Assembly (NCBI GenBank): GCA_022496185.1
Contig: WTXG01000120.1
Span: 1-64,000 of the forward strand
Length of the DNA: 64,000 nucleotides
From: Multifurca ochricompacta
Lineage: Eukaryota > Basidiomycota > Agaricomycetes > Russulales > Russulaceae
Reading direction: 5' to 3'
Below the pieces are notes generated by a model. It worked only from the letters and a program-made list of their open reading frames with translations. It had not been told where the DNA came from and made no database searches. The position numbers were made by a program, and so were the translations under genes. Shown here piece by piece: positions 43,465 through 53,433 of this stretch. Within the stretch, counting starts at the first letter, position 1, and every line of letters begins with the position of its first letter.

Positions 43465-44972
43465 AAATCCTTTTTTGTGAAAGCCTTCTCTACCAGAATG
43501 GCTCGCACTTCTTCACTCTCCTTCATCATGTTGGCCCATATCTCCTGTGCCTTTTCTTCTTTTGTCGGCGTTTTCTTCTCGACGGTTGGTGGGTTGTTGC
43601 GTATGGGAGCAGTTGTGGCTTCAGCTGCTCGCGCCCCCTTCTTCGGGCATTCCCTTGACATGTGTCCTTGTGCTTTGCAACGAAAGCACCGTCCTTCTTT
43701 CATCAATGTTTGTCGCTCATCCTCAGTAAGCGTGGCCCTGGCTCAGGTCCTGTCTGCCGACGTGTCCATGGCGTTTGGGTCGCGCTGAGCAGCATGTATG
43801 GGCTTGACCCCAAAAGCTGCCTTCCACTGGTCTCGTGTTTTTCCTTTCTTTGTATCAACTCCAAAGCGTGTTTGGAAGTCCAAATAGTCTTGTTGCTGTC
43901 GTCAGGCAGCATCAACCCATGCATCCCAGTCCTGAGGGTGGTGGAACTGGATAATATTCTTGACCAGCGGGTTGGGCAACCCTTGTGAGAAGAGGTCCAG
44001 TGTCGCCTCTTCATCTGTGTCATACCCAGCTCTATTAGCCAGGCTTCTGAACTTCGCCACATAGGCATCCAATTCTCCCTTCTCCATTTTAAGGGACTTG
44101 AGTTCTCGAGCGGCCTTCTGCTTGGCCTGTCCATCTGTATATGCATCTTTAAACCGCTGAGCAATGGTTTCCCAAAGCCCCTCACTGGTGGTGCGACGCC
44201 CACTCTCGATTTGTTCATTTAGCCACTCCAGCTGCTCCATGGTCCAGTCGTCTACGGCCTCTCCTCGGATCAGAGAGAGGAAGAGGTTGGCGCGTTGGAA
44301 AGGGTTGATTATTTGGGGAACGTCATGGTTAAAGTTTTTGAATGTCGTAAACTCTAGCATGAACTTCTTGCTTTGTGAACGATCCCCTGCGAATGTCTGC
44401 GGCAGCACCCCTGATAGGCATCCAGAGGGTGGGGGGATGTTCGGTGGTAACATTGCTGGAGCTGGAGGTGGAGGAACGGGGTCTGGAAGCTGAGCGGCGA
44501 TTGTGGACATGTTTTGGTAAAATGGGGTGATAGTGTCTGTGGACTGTATGGAGATCTGGGGGGTTGTCAAAGCAGGAGCTCTGATCGTGACAACTCCGGG
44601 TGCAACTGGGGCTGTAGTCGACGCTAATACCAGTGCTTCTTCGCTATTTTCTTCTACGTACTCTTCTGGTTCAGAGTCCGTAACAATGGCTGGGGGATTC
44701 TCTCTCCACGGCCCTAATCCAAATTCAGGCAGAGCGGGTCCTGTAGTGACCCAAGAGTTTCGACTATCCGAATATCGGATACGATACCAAACTCTTTTCT
44801 CATCGTCGTATTCTATCGGCTGGTATCTTCCGTCGTGATAGACGTAGTATCCAAACTCGGATTCAAAATCTTTCCAGGCGGCAGAGCCAAGTACTTGCTG
44901 TGAAAGATTATTCTCGTCTCTGCGTTTGATGAGTTCTTCTTTAAACAGGGTCTGACTGCGGCTGGAAGCCAC
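43461..44972 (-). pseudogene. Ty3-4 gag with two TGA stops
   Basis: Same layout and same GTG start (44972, context ATC-GTG-G) as Ty3-5 gag. Open to about 43902, where TGA replaces Arg in the AARRQQQDY motif. A second TGA near 43745 replaces Arg in the DRTRA motif before the zinc knuckle CFRCKAQGHMSREC. Both are CGA to TGA relative to Ty3-5. Ends at the T5 slip site. Confidence 0.88.
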
Positions 44973-44978
44973 GATGAG

Positions 44979-44989
44979 AGACTTGACTT
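44979..44989 (-). other. Ty3-4 self-priming primer-binding site
   Basis: Minus-strand AAGTCAAGTCT, two nucleotides inside the 5' LTR and identical to that of Ty3-5. The R start of the 3' LTR (AGACTCGACTT) matches its complement at 10 of 11; the 5' LTR copy is further changed by CpG decay. Confidence 0.7.
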
Positions 44990-44991
44990 GA

Positions 44992-45583
44992 TGTTACATC
45001 CGGTGCAGGACGTTCCACACGACTTGTGTGACAGTGTTCGTTCGTGATCAGATAAGGGACCAATGGGATCCCTTGGAGTTTTAGATGGAAGGAGTCAAAG
45101 TCGACAAGGCTGTACTTGAAGACAATGTTAAGCGGAAAGTGCCAGAAGCACTGAGAGGATCGAGTCAAGCGTCCAAAGGGATGTCCAGAAGACAAGCACC
45201 AATGTATTCAATAAGTTGAGTCTGAGGTCTACAGAGTAGCTACAGCGGACTTATATACGTAATCCAGTGGGCGTCTACAAGATAAGATATCGGAGTCAAG
45301 TGGGCCCAAATATACGGAAGCAGAGGGCGTAAAGCCTGGCTTCTGATAGGGTATTAAGTAAGTGTCCGGTCGTAATGATAGCGAGATAAGAGATAAGGAG
45401 ATAAGAGTCGAATCATGGACAAACAACAGGTCAACAAGTACAATCAGGGTCATGGGGACAGAAGAAGAGCACGGGATGGGTCCCAGGATGGAGACGTGAT
45501 CAGGAAGTGTAGAGTAGGCGGTAAAGAAGGGTCATCATTGGGAAGAGTGAAGAAAATGGGAGCGGATGGCAGGGATTGTAACA
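44992..45583 (-). repeat. Ty3-4 5' LTR
   Basis: 592 bp; ends at the GGTAC duplication (45584-45588). Differences to 30605-31196 are CpG transitions. Confidence 0.93.
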
Positions 45584-45588
45584 GGTAC

Positions 45589-45800
45589 CCTTGCCTTCTC
45601 CTGTGCCAGAACAACAACCAGTGCCTTTGCAGCGCTCTACACGGGAAAGGAAAGTTGCACTTCACCCTGGGAATGTCTATGGGGATAACAGGCACCCCAT
45701 CGATCAGATTACAGACATTCAGCAGATGTGGCAATGGAGACGAGCAGTGGAACCTCAGGGTAGCTCCCCAATTCCATCTGCGCATTTGAGACAGGTTCCT
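45589..45800 (+). pseudogene. Copia-A integrase-RT linker
   Basis: Continues PLPSPVPEQQPVPLQRSTRERK, the typical Pro-rich linker with an RxSTRxRK-like motif that precedes RT in copia polyproteins, then DQITDIQQMWQWRR. Open until the 45801-47541 LTR (duplication TTCCT). Resumes at 47547. Confidence 0.82.
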
Positions 45801-46110
45801 TGTTATGACCCTACTCTTTTTCCTGACCCTGCACACCATGCCTTATTCTTTGCACTATCCTTGACTTTCCCCTTCTCTGGACCACTCCCTGATGCCCTTG
45901 GACCCCTTACCCTTGATACCTGCACCTGACTCACTGATAGTTCAGCTACTGTGCTGATGGCTGCATTCCCCTTTCCCCTGATGCTTGGCCTCTGTCTTGG
46001 CCAGCATCTGTACCCTGTCCCTGTGGCTGACACCCATGGGATCTCTGACACTGTCCTTGCCAAACCTGACTCTGAACACAAGACAACCTTGGCTTGCATT
46101 TGCCCCTCCA

Positions 46111-46236
46111 GACCACATGACCTGTAGGCACATGACATGGACTCAAAGCCATGACCTGTCATGTGACCCTTGACCACATGACCTCAGACCATGTGACCCC
46201 CTTTGACCATGTGACCTTGGGCTTTGATCATGACCC
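46111..46236 (+). repeat. Array of CATGTGACC/CACATGACC motifs
   Basis: Within 126 bp there are at least seven units of the type GACCACATGACC, GACCATGTGACC or CATGACC (46111, about 46131, 46150, 46159, 46171, 46187, 46205 and 46227), spaced mostly 10-20 bp. CACATG/CATGTG is an E-box-like palindrome. A regulatory role in the LTR promoter is inference. Confidence 0.7.
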
Positions 46237-46250
46237 CTTAGATCATCTGA

Positions 46251-46853
46251 TGTCACAGCAAGGTGCAGTGCTGTGTCAAGGTTCGGGATTCAAGGTTGTC
46301 AGTCAAGAGTCAAGTCTGTCTAGCAAGTCTAATCAAGACTGAGTCAAGTCATGCCAGTCAAGGGGCACACACACGAGGCGAAGTCAAGCAGCGACACTAA
46401 GTCCTGCCACAAGGTTCGGGGTTCAAAGTCCTTCTAAGGCGCAAGCTTAGAAGGTTCAAGTGGGGGTTCTTTCAGTTCAGAAGAGTGAGTCCTAATACAC
46501 CTGTATTGCTACAGAAGAACAGACTTAATGTCCTGTCCTGTACTACTAGGCTTTATATACATGTTCAGTACCTATGAGGGTTGGTTCTGGTAGTTACTAG
46601 AGCATTCACTAGGTAATCTAATGGTTGTACAGTAGAATACCCCAGATGGATAAAGAAGGGGGAGGGGTTGCGCCCTCTGGATGTTGATCAGTAAGCCACT
46701 AAGTAAGATCAGTAAGCAAATCAGTCAGCATATAAGTAATAAGTCCCTCATAAGCAAGTCATGTGTGTATCTGCGTGATATAGTAAATATAGAAAAAGAA
46801 GAGAAAACAACATGATGCACATGACCCCAATACCAGCAGATGAAACTGTCACA
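46251..46853 (-). repeat. Solo LTR of the TGTGACGG family
   Basis: 603 bp, minus strand TGTGACAGTTTCATC...GCTGTGACA, target duplication TCTGA (46246-46250, 46854-46858). Closest to 28495-29093. Confidence 0.93.
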
Positions 46854-47546
46854 TCTGACCCATCAGTCACTTGACCCTCTTCTCTGACTCCTGTGGGACC
46901 TGTCATTTCCCCATTGGCCCCTGACCCTGGTGGGAATCCTCCCACACTGATATGACTCCTGTGGGGCTGCCCCACATGATTATGCTTCTGATAAGGCTTA
47001 TCCTTATCATGGACTATATTTGACATCTTATCTGCTATTGGATGATAAGGACTCTGACCCTGTTCCTGATTAGCTACAAACCAGACCCCCATACAGTATA
47101 TAAGACCCTGTAGACAGTTTGTACACCCCTAGATTTGACCTCTTGGGCCTTCAGCCTAGAGATCTTAGACCCCAATACATCAGAAGCCTTTTCCCCTTTT
47201 TTTGCATCCTTGAGATCCCTGCAGGGACCCCCATTGCCTCTGGCAATGGGTGTGTACCCTTCCTTTTGAATCCCTCTGCCACTCCCTAAGGGCTCCAGTG
47301 CACTTGGTGTGCTTCCGGCACAGCAACTGGGCCCTGTCCCCACTTAACAGCCTTAGGGGATTAGCTCCCTTTGGCTGGCTCATCCTGTCTCCCTCTGTGC
47401 TTGATTATAGCACCAAACCTTAACCAATCCCGAAGCTAGACAGTGCCCAGAGTCTAGCCTTATTGTGCTAGGCTCATGGCTGAGGTAATGGACCCACGCT
47501 GACCCATGCACACTGCACAGAACGCTCTGCTGAGCATAACATTCCT

Positions 47547-47864
47547 GGTCCTAGTCTCAACACTCCAGCCCACACTAGCAATGATCTGCTTACACCCATA
47601 AGGGGGAGTGATGATGAAGTTGAGGATCTAGTAGATCTCATATCTCAACTAGCCCAGGAAGGGGGAGGAGAATTTGTGAATTATCTGCTTGCCAAAGCAG
47701 TTCCACATGATTCACAGCCACTAGACATGTCCAATATACAAGAGTGGACATATAGAGATATTTTGCACATGCCTGACGCACAACAAAAGGAATGGAAGAC
47801 TGCCTGTCGCAAAGAACTTGAGGCACTTCACAGATGGAACATCTTTACACTTGTGGACCCTCCC
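47547..47864 (+). pseudogene. Copia-A region before and at the start of RT
   Basis: GPSLNTPAHTSNDLLTPIRGSDDEVEDL, then QEWTYRDILHMPDAQQKEWKTACRKELEALHRWNIFTLVDPP, the conserved start of copia RT (W...A...E..AL..N.TW.LV). Open. A 910-bp solo LTR follows (duplication CTCCC) and RT resumes at 48780 with KGRKTIKNRWVFDQK. Confidence 0.86.
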
Positions 47865-48774
47865 TGTAATGGGTGAAGCTCCATGTACACTTAGAAACAG
47901 GAAGGGCAAAGAAAGGTGACCTAAGTCATTGGGCATACTGCGGAGGCAAACATCACACATTAAGTAATGACAGGGACCTGTGTCAACCACTGTGGTTTGT
48001 GCAACCACAACGATGGCGTCTGAAACCCAAAGAAACTGCAGCCCCAAGAGGACAAGATCCAAAGGATCAAGTCACACAGGGAGGCAGTATACCATTAGCA
48101 CCTATGTATCAAACTCATGTAGACAGTTACTCACCTGCAGCCCCAAGAGGACAAGATGGGGGCTACAGGCTGTTACAGGGGGTCTTTATATACATTTCTC
48201 AGTGTAACAAGGTAAGCAGTAAGTGTAAGCAAGAATCAGCAAGTATCAGTCAGCTGTATTGCTGACTGAGCCTTATCTCTGTGATTCATAAGCTGCTTTA
48301 CTCTGCTGACTGATCATACTCTCACATTATGACATCATCATGATGTCACTGTGGAGTAGATAACTGATATGTAGTCTAGCCCTTTGGTCTGGAACACGTC
48401 TATCTACTGATACATGTGATTCTGTGCTATAATTGGTCATGGCCCAACCTGGGCCCTTATCTAGAGCTCCACTTACCTAGAACCTTCTAGGCTGGACTCC
48501 TCTTATCTTGATAGCAGCTCCACTTGGTCTAGAACTGTCTAGACTGTGGGGCCTCTGCTTATTGTGGTAAACACAATAGAAAGTTGACTTGTAATTCTTG
48601 AGTGGCTCTTGTGCTGACTAAGCAGCATGTGACTTATTACATGTGACTTGGTCACATGATCCCATGTCACGGTTACATTCCCATGATCACGTGTTGAGAC
48701 TGCTGGGTAATCTTCCCACAGTCATGTGATTTGAAAAGGGAAAAATAAAGGAAAAATAAAGTAGAGCCATGACA
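47865..48774 (-). repeat. Solo LTR, 910 bp (TGTCATGGCTC family)
   Basis: TGTCATGGCTCTAC...CCATTACA on the minus strand, target duplication CTCCC (47860-47864, 48775-48779). Orientation from TATATAA at 48192-48186 on the minus strand. It carries a duplicated 23-nt cap-proximal segment with an intron donor after the first copy (see 48036-48157). No coding sequence. Confidence 0.88.
48036..48157 (-). other. Duplicated cap-site segment flanking an intron-like stretch
   Basis: Minus strand. A 23-nt segment starting ATCTTGTCC at 48157 (35 nt from the TATA start) and ending GGGGCTGCAG at 48135 is followed by GTGAGT. The same 23 nt recur at 48058-48036. An intron from 48134 to 48036 (99 nt; GTGAGT, GTGCTAATG branch-like, CTGCAG acceptor at the end of the second copy) would leave an RNA identical to the DNA beginning at the second copy. 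Unrelated in sequence to the copia LTRs, but same logic. Confidence 0.72.
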
Positions 48775-48779
48775 CTCCC

Positions 48780-49954
48780 AAAGGGAGGAAGACAATAAAA
48801 AACAGATGGGTCTTTGACCAAAAATCTGATGGTCGTAAGAAAGCCAGGCTTGTTGCCAAAGGCTTTTCTCAGGTTGAAGGTGTTGACTTTAATGAAATAT
48901 TCTTGCCTGTTGTAAGGTTTGAGACTGTCCGGTTGATGCTCACACTTGCAGCGCTTGAGGATTGGCACATCACTGGATTAGACGTCAAAAGTGCTTTCCT
49001 GTATGGTGAACTAGATGAAGAGCTATACATGAAACAACCTGAAGGTTTCAAAATTAAAGGACAAGAAACCAAAGTGCTACAACTACAATGTGCCATTTAT
49101 GGTCTTAAACAAGCTGCCTTAGCATGGTGGAAGGCACTGGATAAATCCATGGCAGTGATGGGCTGTAAATGCCTACTCTCAGACTCAGGCCTATTTCTAT
49201 ATAAGGCTAATAATGGGTCAATCATCATCATCATTGTATATGTTGATGATGCATTATTTATGGGAAATGACAAAGTCCTAGTCAGTAAATTAAAAACTGA
49301 CTTTATGAACAAATGGGAGTGCAGGGATCTAGGAGATACAAAGGAGTTCTTGTGAATGTGCATAACTAGGAAGGATGGCAAAATTCTACTTGATCAACAG
49401 CCATACCTAACTAAAGTGCTGCAATGCTTTGGGATGCTCAACATGAAATTTGTGCCCACTCCTCTCCCAGAAGGCTATCATCCAGAGCCTAACACTGAAC
49501 CTGCTGATCCTTCCATTTGTTCAAAGTTCCAACAAGTAATCGGCTCATTACTTTACATTATGTTGGGCATGTGACCAGATATTGCCTTTGCAGTTACAAG
49601 GCTATCTCAATTTGCCGCTAATCCATCTCAAGATCATCTTGATCGAGCACTGTATATCTGCCGATATTTAGCTGGCACATCCAATTACACGCTTATCTAT
49701 GATGGCAGATCAAATGGCAGATTGATTGTGTGCACTGATTCTGATTGGGCGTCAAACCCAATAGATCACCGATCTACTACTGGATATATGGTGAAAATAG
49801 CGAATGGGATATTCAGCTGGAATTCTAGAGCACAAAAGACCACAGTGCTCTCATCCACTGAAGCAGAATACATGTCACTTTCTGACACAATGCGACAGAT
49901 TGTATGGATCAAATCGCTTCTAAGTGAAATTGGCATTGATCTAGGACCCATTCC
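48780..49954 (+). pseudogene. Copia-A RT and first half of RNase H
   Basis: RT: KARLVAKGFSQVEGVDFNE, then DVKSAFLYGELDEELYMKQPEGF, IYGLKQAALAWW, and the catalytic YVDDALFMG at about 49239-49265. DLGDTKEFL is followed by TGA 49353-49355, then ITRKDGKILLDQQPYL. A second TGA at about 49572 (before PDIAFAVTRLSQ) replaces Arg. RNase H: CTDSDWASNPIDHRSTTGYM and SSTEAEYMSLSD. Interrupted at 49955 by a solo LTR after IDLGPIP. Confidence 0.9.
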
Positions 49955-50541
49955 TGTTACAACCAGGGCCCAGTCCCCCACTTTTCTTTACCATCCCTAA
50001 CACGGACCCTTCCCTTCCACCCACCCTTCACTTCCTGATCACATCCCCATCCTGGGATCCCTCACGTGCCTTACTTCCTTCCCCGTGACCACCATTTGTA
50101 CATGTTGACACATTGCTTATACTTGCTTATGCTTTCCTTTATCTCTTATCTCCTTATCTCTAAGACCGGACACTTACTTAATCCCCTATCAGAAGCTAGG
50201 CTCTATGCCCTCCGCTTTCGCATATTTGGGCCCACATGACTCCGATATCTTATCTTTAGATGCTCATTCGATTACGTATATAAGTCCGCTGTAACTACAT
50301 TGTAGACCTCAGACTCAACTTATTGAATACATCGGTGTTTGTCTTCTGGACTCTCCCTTGGAAGCTTTGACTCGACCCTCTCAGTACTTCTGGTACTTTC
50401 CGCTCAACATCGTCTTAGAGAACAGCCTCTTTGACTTTGACCTCTCATACACCACTCAAAGGGGCCTTATTGGTCTCTTACCTGATCACGAACGAACGCT
50501 GTCACACAAGTTGTGTGGAACGTCCCGCACCGGACATAACA
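49955..50541 (+). repeat. Solo Ty3 LTR (Ty3-3 subfamily)
   Basis: 587 bp, TGTTACAACCAGG...GGACATAACA, target duplication ATTCC (49950-49954, 50542-50546). Predicted RNA start AGACTCAACTT after the TATA box (near 50278). Confidence 0.93.
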
Positions 50542-50546
50542 ATTCC

Positions 50547-50787
50547 CCTCTGTGGTGATAACCAAGGCTCCATCTTTATGGCCTCTAATCCTGTACAAGA
50601 GCAACAGATAAAACATATTGATATCTGCTTCCACTACATTAGACAAATTGTACAGGAGAAGAAAATTGAGCTATTCTTTATAGAAGGCTCTGAAAATCCT
50701 GCAGACATGTTCACCAAGAATTTGGGACATGTCAAATTCCTGAAATTCAGGAGTCAACTTGGGCTAGAGATTAACTCACCTAAGTAG
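50547..50787 (+). pseudogene. Copia-A RNase H, C-terminal end of the polyprotein
   Basis: LCGDNQGSIFMASNPVQEQQIKHIDICFHYIRQ...PADMFTKNLG, the standard C-terminal copia RNase H with the D-N-Q-G/S and TK-L motifs; stop TAG 50785-50787. Open. Followed by the polypurine tract GCAAGGGGGAG at 50823-50833. Confidence 0.88.
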
Positions 50788-50833
50788 GGATAATTGCTTA
50801 GCATGCTTAGCAGTGGCACTTAGCAAGGGGGAG

Positions 50834-51066
50834 TGTTGAACCAAGATACTGGTACAGAGGCTCCAGGATAGCGGTACGACATGATTGTGATCACGCATAG
50901 ATAATGCAAGTAAGAACACATTCATAATTAGCTAGATTACTTAGAATATACATCTAAGATCGGGCATGTGATCAAATCACATCAATAACGAGATAACGCA
51001 CTCATATAATTAAGTAGCTGATATAGTACATTAAATTGTATATAAACTACTGTATAACTGCTATAG
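50834..51066 (+). repeat. Copia-A 3' LTR, left part
   Basis: 233 bp, TGTTGAACCAAG to ...GCTATAG, where the NA element is inserted (duplication TATAG). With 55097-55211 it makes 348 bp, equal to the 5' LTR. Confidence 0.93.
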
Positions 51067-51579
51067 TGTGACAGAATTCTCCCTGCGACGTTACTAATGA
51101 CTTGACATTGTGTTTCACCAGTGTTTTGCTTACTGAGGGCCTAACCCCTCCTAATTCTCCTTAGTTCTAGCTCATTCTACTGCACAACCATTTATATATT
51201 ATATCATAGAACTAGAACCTTCTATTTACTATGACATAGCTAGTTCTACATGTATTTAAAGACCTACTAGAGTAGAGAGACAGACTAAGTCTGTTCTCTT
51301 GTATTCAATCAGAGGTGCTTCGGAATCCTTGAATCCTCTCAGTTAGAGCCCCACTTGAACTCTCCAAGATGTGACTTGGAGAGCCTTCATCATCTTGTAC
51401 TTGCTGCAGGACTGAGCGTCTCTGCCGTCGACTTCGATTTTCACGCGCGCCCTCGACTTCATTGTGGGCTTGACCAGAACTTGACTTTGCTGTGACATAG
51501 AGCCTTGACTTATCTTGCCACGACTTGGGAGGCTAGCTCCCACACGATCCCCGACACAGTTCCGCACCTAACTGTGACA
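51067..51579 (+). repeat. NA 5' LTR
   Basis: TGTGACAGAATTC...CTGTGACA. TATTTAA at 51253; a hairpin around CAGACTAAGTCTGTTCTCT covers the predicted RNA start at 51287. The primer site AGAACAGACTT (51582-51592), two nucleotides after the LTR, is the exact complement of AAGTCTGTTCT (51287-51297), the predicted first 11 nt of the RNA. Confidence 0.92.
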
Positions 51580-52760
51580 TTAGAACAGACTTACCCAGAA
51601 CCAGAAAAGAAAAACTGAAGAAGAGACGAACGACTTACCGAACGCGCGAGGCGACGACGACGCGTCCCTCGCCCCGACAACCAGACGCCCACGATTTCAA
51701 CAGCCAGCCCCCAGAACCACAGAAGATTTACTTGAATCCAAACTTGGAGCATTCTTGCTTCACAGATAGACCATTGGTCGACACCCAGAAAGCCGCGACG
51801 TCTTATTCCGCGCACGAATCCCGAAACCCAGAAAGCCGCGATATCTTATTCCGCGCAAGAATCCCGAAACCAGAAAGTCGCGATGTCCGCGCAAGAACCC
51901 CGAACCCCGACCTTGAAGGGACACGTCTTTTGAAGACCGACCTCCACATCGAAACCTGACAGAAGAGTCAGAACCTAAGAAGAAAAGCGACTCACCTGAC
52001 CCGCAAGGCGACGACGACACGTCCCTTGCCTCGACAACGAACCCGACCCCTGATCTTGAAACCGATGACGCTCTAGTCGATTCCCATAATCAACCTGCCG
52101 TTCTTGTGATAGAGGACGCCCTGACATCAGACACCATCGAACCCGAACGCCAACTCCGGAACCTGAAAAGCGCCTTTAACGGACGACGCGTTCCTTGAAT
52201 AACAGTCTCCAGAACGAAACCTAATAGACAGATCAGTACAACAGGAACTGGAAGACACATCACCTGAAAACCGAAACCGCCTTATGTCGCTTACCAGCAA
52301 TCCCCGACCGACAGCGTCCAGAGTAACGGACCTGTGAACCCCAAGTTCTTGAACCCCGACTTGAAGCAACCTTGCTTCACGAACAGACCATCGAATCCAT
52401 CGAAAAGAAACTTGACACCGCGACTCCGAAGTCCCGGTTTGACATCCCGAGCCCGCACCATCGATAACATCGCCGCACATCTAAAGAAGACAACTCGAAG
52501 CGATTAGAATTGCCCAGAAAGGAACAGAACTAAACTCACCTGGAGATCCGATTCCACGACCCTACACAACTCCCCACTCGAATAGATCAACCATTGTTCG
52601 GAACGCTTCCTGAACGCGGCATGACAATGACCGCCGCGACACTAACGATGCAGCCAACGCGAATCCGGCCGGCATCATTCGGGAACCACTTCGGACCACC
52701 ACAGAACCCACCAGAAGGCCAAGGAAGACCGTAGCCTCCACCAGCACCAATCCTTGCGCA
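51580..52760 (+). other. NA leader with internal duplications
   Basis: About 1.2 kb, rich in C, A and CpG, without a long open frame. It holds repeated blocks such as GGCGACGACGACGCGTCCC (about 51650) and its variant near 52005, and TTGCTTCAC...AGACCAT near 51750 and 52370, suggesting two or three degenerate copies of a unit of several hundred bp. ATG is depleted here too. No function is assigned. Confidence 0.6.
51783..51904 (+). repeat. 43-bp tandem repeat in NA
   Basis: Three units: 51783-51825, 51826-51868 and 51869-51904 (the last shortened to 36 bp). The core is CCAGAAAGCCGCGA...CCGCGCAAGAATCCCGAA. Differences are mostly CpG changes plus a deletion in unit 3. Confidence 0.85.
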
Positions 52761-52773
52761 ACAGCCACGAATA

Positions 52774-53433
52774 ATGAGAGGAAGGAGGGAAGGCATTCCT
52801 CCTCCGTCCTTGAACGAGAATCGCAGCGATGCCGACCAATGGTGGACGCGTGTGGAGCTTCACTATTTCTTGAGTAACCAGGCCATGACTATCCAGAACA
52901 AAAGGTCTCGAATTGCCCACGTTCTTGATTTGAAGAGGGAAGGGAACATCAGCCACACGACAGAGAACGGAACAAACACTTCTGCCGAGCGACCCACCGC
53001 CGAAACCGACCGGAGTTTGCCGTGGGAAGACAAGACTGGCTCGAAAGAAAACGCCTCAAACGCGTCTTCCTTCTTCCAAGCTGGCACCACGCCGATTTGG
53101 ACTGTTCACAATAAAAGACCAGATATCTTTCAAATTGCCTGCCAATGAGACTTACCAGCACACATGAAGATACACAACGTGTATCTTGTGGACCCCTTAT
53201 CACCCGACCATGAGATAGGGACCCATGGGGTACAGTACCCACGACCGCCGCCTGACCTCGTCAATGACAAAGAAGAAAACGAATCCCTGGTCCACTGGAA
53301 AGGCTACCCTTTTAGCAACGACTCCTGAGTAAGCCTGAAGGACTTGCACGCTGACGACCTCATCGCAACCTACTATGCCTCTATAACGACTTCCGCTCCG
53401 ACATCCATGTGTCGAGGATGCCGCAAGCCTTAG
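52774..53433 (+). pseudogene. NA gag-integrase-chromodomain remnant
   Basis: From MRGRREGIPPPSLNENRS: a gag-like stretch (DADQWWTRVELHYFLSNQAMTIQNK, compare FWSQLANYYYLNEG of Ty3-2) for about 50 residues. After an unrecognised linker and a TGA (53146-53148) comes an integrase C-terminus (DLPAHMKIHNVYLVDPL), YPRPPPDLVND, and a chromodomain core LVHWKGYPFSNDS-stop-VSLKDLHADDLIATYYA. The TGA in the chromodomain stands where Trp is expected (TGG to TGA). Stop TAG 53431-53433. The junction deletes everything from capsid to integrase core. Confidence 0.72.

Larger units (their letters stand above)
30605..45583 (-). mobile_element. Ty3-4: chromodomain Ty3 element with ORF3, carrying Ty3-5
   Basis: LTRs of 592 bp at both ends (30605-31196, 44992-45583), target duplication GGTAC (30600-30604, 45584-45588). 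7.5 kb after removing Ty3-5 (35425-42899). Order on the minus strand: LTR, primer site, gag (two TGA), protease, [Ty3-5], RT to chromodomain (open), ORF3 (open), polypurine tract, LTR. The two LTRs differ at roughly ten positions, nearly all CpG versus TpG or CpA. Confidence 0.95.
45801..47541 (+). repeat. Large solo LTR (TGTTATGACC family), split by another solo LTR
   Basis: TGTTATGACC...AGCATAACA with 6-bp terminal inverted repeats, target duplication TTCCT (45796-45800, 47542-47546); about 1133 bp without the 46251-46853 insertion. TATATAA near 47098 gives the plus orientation. Copia-A coding reads across the site (LRQVP then GPSLNTPAHT). No gene is seen in it. Its U3 holds an array of GACCACATGACC-type motifs. 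Confidence 0.88.

Noticed and set aside
45801..47541. A host gene between the two Copia-A coding parts
   Set aside because: TTCCT duplication, TGTTAT/ATAACA ends and restored Copia-A frame show it is a solo LTR; no long frame.
47865..48774. An intron in the Copia-A RT
   Set aside because: It has TG..CA ends and a CTCCC target duplication, and is 910 bp with its own TATA box; an LTR, not an intron.
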